From Vombatus ursinus (taxonomy: Eukaryota > Chordata > Mammalia > Diprotodontia > Vombatidae): a stretch of 64,000 nt of DNA. Both the position numbers and the translations under genes were made by a program. Each line of letters begins with the position of its first letter. Position 1 is the stretch's first letter. Location: contig NW_020948983.1 in assembly GCF_900497805.2 (NCBI RefSeq), positions 19,893,029 to 19,957,028 of the forward strand, written 5' to 3'. This document shows, in pieces, positions 62,864 through 64,000 of the stretch. Under the pieces are notes generated by a model. It was given only the letters and a program-made list of their open reading frames with translations, made no database searches and had not been told where the DNA came from.

Positions 62864-64000
62864 TTTACTCCAAGCCCAGAACTCTATTCCCCTACACAAC
62901 GCTGCACTTTCTCTTTTAGTTCAAGGATGAGTTAGAACCGGGAGCAGAACAATGCAAGTCAGGCGACCTACTGTGTTAGTGGGGCTGAGAAGTTGAGGTG
63001 GGGATGGGGCAAGGGGTGGGGGGAGGGGAGGGGTCAACTCCCTGCGGATCCAGCCAACCGGCGAGGTTGAATGGGAGCTGGAGAGAGAGGAGGGAGAATT
63101 AAAGATAAATAACAGAAACACAAAGAAGAAATAGTGCTCTATGCCAGTATTGTAACATGAGCTCTGAAGACATTTTCTTTGTTTTCGTTTTGGTATTGTT
63201 TTACTTTTCCCAGGCCATTTGTTTAGTGAAAAGTTCAGCTTACAATAATAACTTGCATTTCTTTAGTACTTTATTGACTTTGTTGACTTACAAAGTACTT
63301 TCAAAGAGTGCAAAAATTATCACCATTTTTCAGGGGAGGAATTTTGAGGCTTAGATATATTAAGTGACCTACCCAAGATAGAGCTGGAAATGGAACCTAG
63401 TTTTTTGTTTGTTTTTTTTTCTAATTCATACATTCAGGGCCCTGCAGTCACAAAATGTTTTCATTGATTAGGCTGGAAAAGGTGAATCATCAAGGAACCT
63501 AGGGGAAGCTGGTGGCAACTGTGGTTGTAAAATTGAGATCTAACCATTGAGAGAGAGTTGCCCCAGGACAGGGCAGGTCTGGCAACTCAGTGGGAGGTAC
63601 AGATTCTTTGTTGTGGTGGAGGGAGTTGATTCTACAAGTGGATGAATCTTTCTTCATCTGTAAACAAGGAATAATAATACTCTCACTACCTACTTCACTG
63701 GGGATGTTTCCAAAGAAAGATCTTTTTAAAAATGTAAAGGCTGCAGAAATGTGAGTGGCACTGTTAACAGAACCTTTCTGTCTGTGGTTGTCTCTGCTTG
63801 TTTCTCTCCCTCTGAGTGGTTCTTTCTCTCTCCGTATCTGTCTCTTCTGCCCACCCTGCATTAGAAATATATTGTATTCTCCCCTAACCCTGTTCAATTA
63901 CAGCATAATAAAGCACATAATAAAATCCTAATTCATTTTTCTCCCTCACCCCCATCTCCAGGCATCTTGCTTGGGATTAAAAATTTGTCTTCATGTTTGT
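62864..64000. other. Unassigned right edge with a worn MIR
   Basis: A reversed MIR is likely at 63230-63400 (TACTTTCAAAGAGTGCAAAA, AGTGACCTACCCAAGATA). G-rich runs lie at 63000-63035. No exon of a neighbouring gene can be recognised. Confidence 0.4.

Noticed and set aside
1-64000. CRISPR arrays, operons or other prokaryotic systems
   Set aside because: No repeat-spacer arrays, Shine-Dalgarno-led gene runs or dense coding. The window is vertebrate nuclear DNA.
1-64000. Exons of TLX1, LBX1 or SFXN3
   Set aside because: No homeodomain or sideroflexin sequence is seen in any frame. These genes are expected outside the window by synteny only.

Overview
The window looks like marsupial (metatherian) genomic DNA. 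The evidence is the dense set of tRNA-derived SINEs with the head GGCAGCTAGGTGGCRCAGTG, chimeric SINEs that end in a BovB-LINE tail, a 2.5-kb BovB (RTE) LINE, marsupial-type L1 3' ends, and many old MIR, MIR3, L2 and L3/CR1 relics. The species cannot be fixed from the sequence. Two 10-N runs sit inside microsatellites.

I can support one host protein-coding gene. It is KAZALD1 on the minus strand, with coding exons at 33928-33430, 32102-31942, 31549-31402 and 31090-30996. They give a 300-residue secreted protein (signal peptide, IGFBP-like domain, Kazal domain, Ig domain, acidic DDYY tail). A CpG-rich probable promoter lies at about 34690-35130, with splice donors at 34756 and 34363 that could belong to non-coding 5' exons. 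In human 10q24 this gene lies between SFXN3 and the homeobox gene TLX1 (established knowledge). If synteny holds, the left edge faces TLX1 and LBX1 and the right edge faces SFXN3; neither gene is in the window.

Layout: 1-9 kb holds a homeodomain-motif cluster (480-690), MIR and SINE copies, and the BovB LINE (6430-8990, minus). 9-25 kb holds microsatellites, polypyrimidine tracts, L2, L1 and L3 relics, a mariner-type palindrome and a miRNA-like hairpin (15391-15486). 25-35 kb is the least repeat-invaded part, with a CpG-rich block studded with TTTATTA-type motifs (26160-26380), one long L2, and KAZALD1. 35-59 kb is a repeat graveyard: nested L1, SINE and L2 insertions with visible target-site duplications, a second RTE-type LINE, and a 5'-complete but 3'-truncated L1 (55055-56437). 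59.8-61.3 kb is a second motif-rich, CpG-rich, probably regulatory block. 62-64 kb returns to SINE and MIR relics.

The most interesting unexplained signals are the putative long-range developmental enhancers, inferred from motif density only, the miRNA-like hairpin, paired X-box-like sites near 38.6 kb, and an intronic minisatellite in KAZALD1. I see no prokaryote-style system and no gene cluster with a new function.
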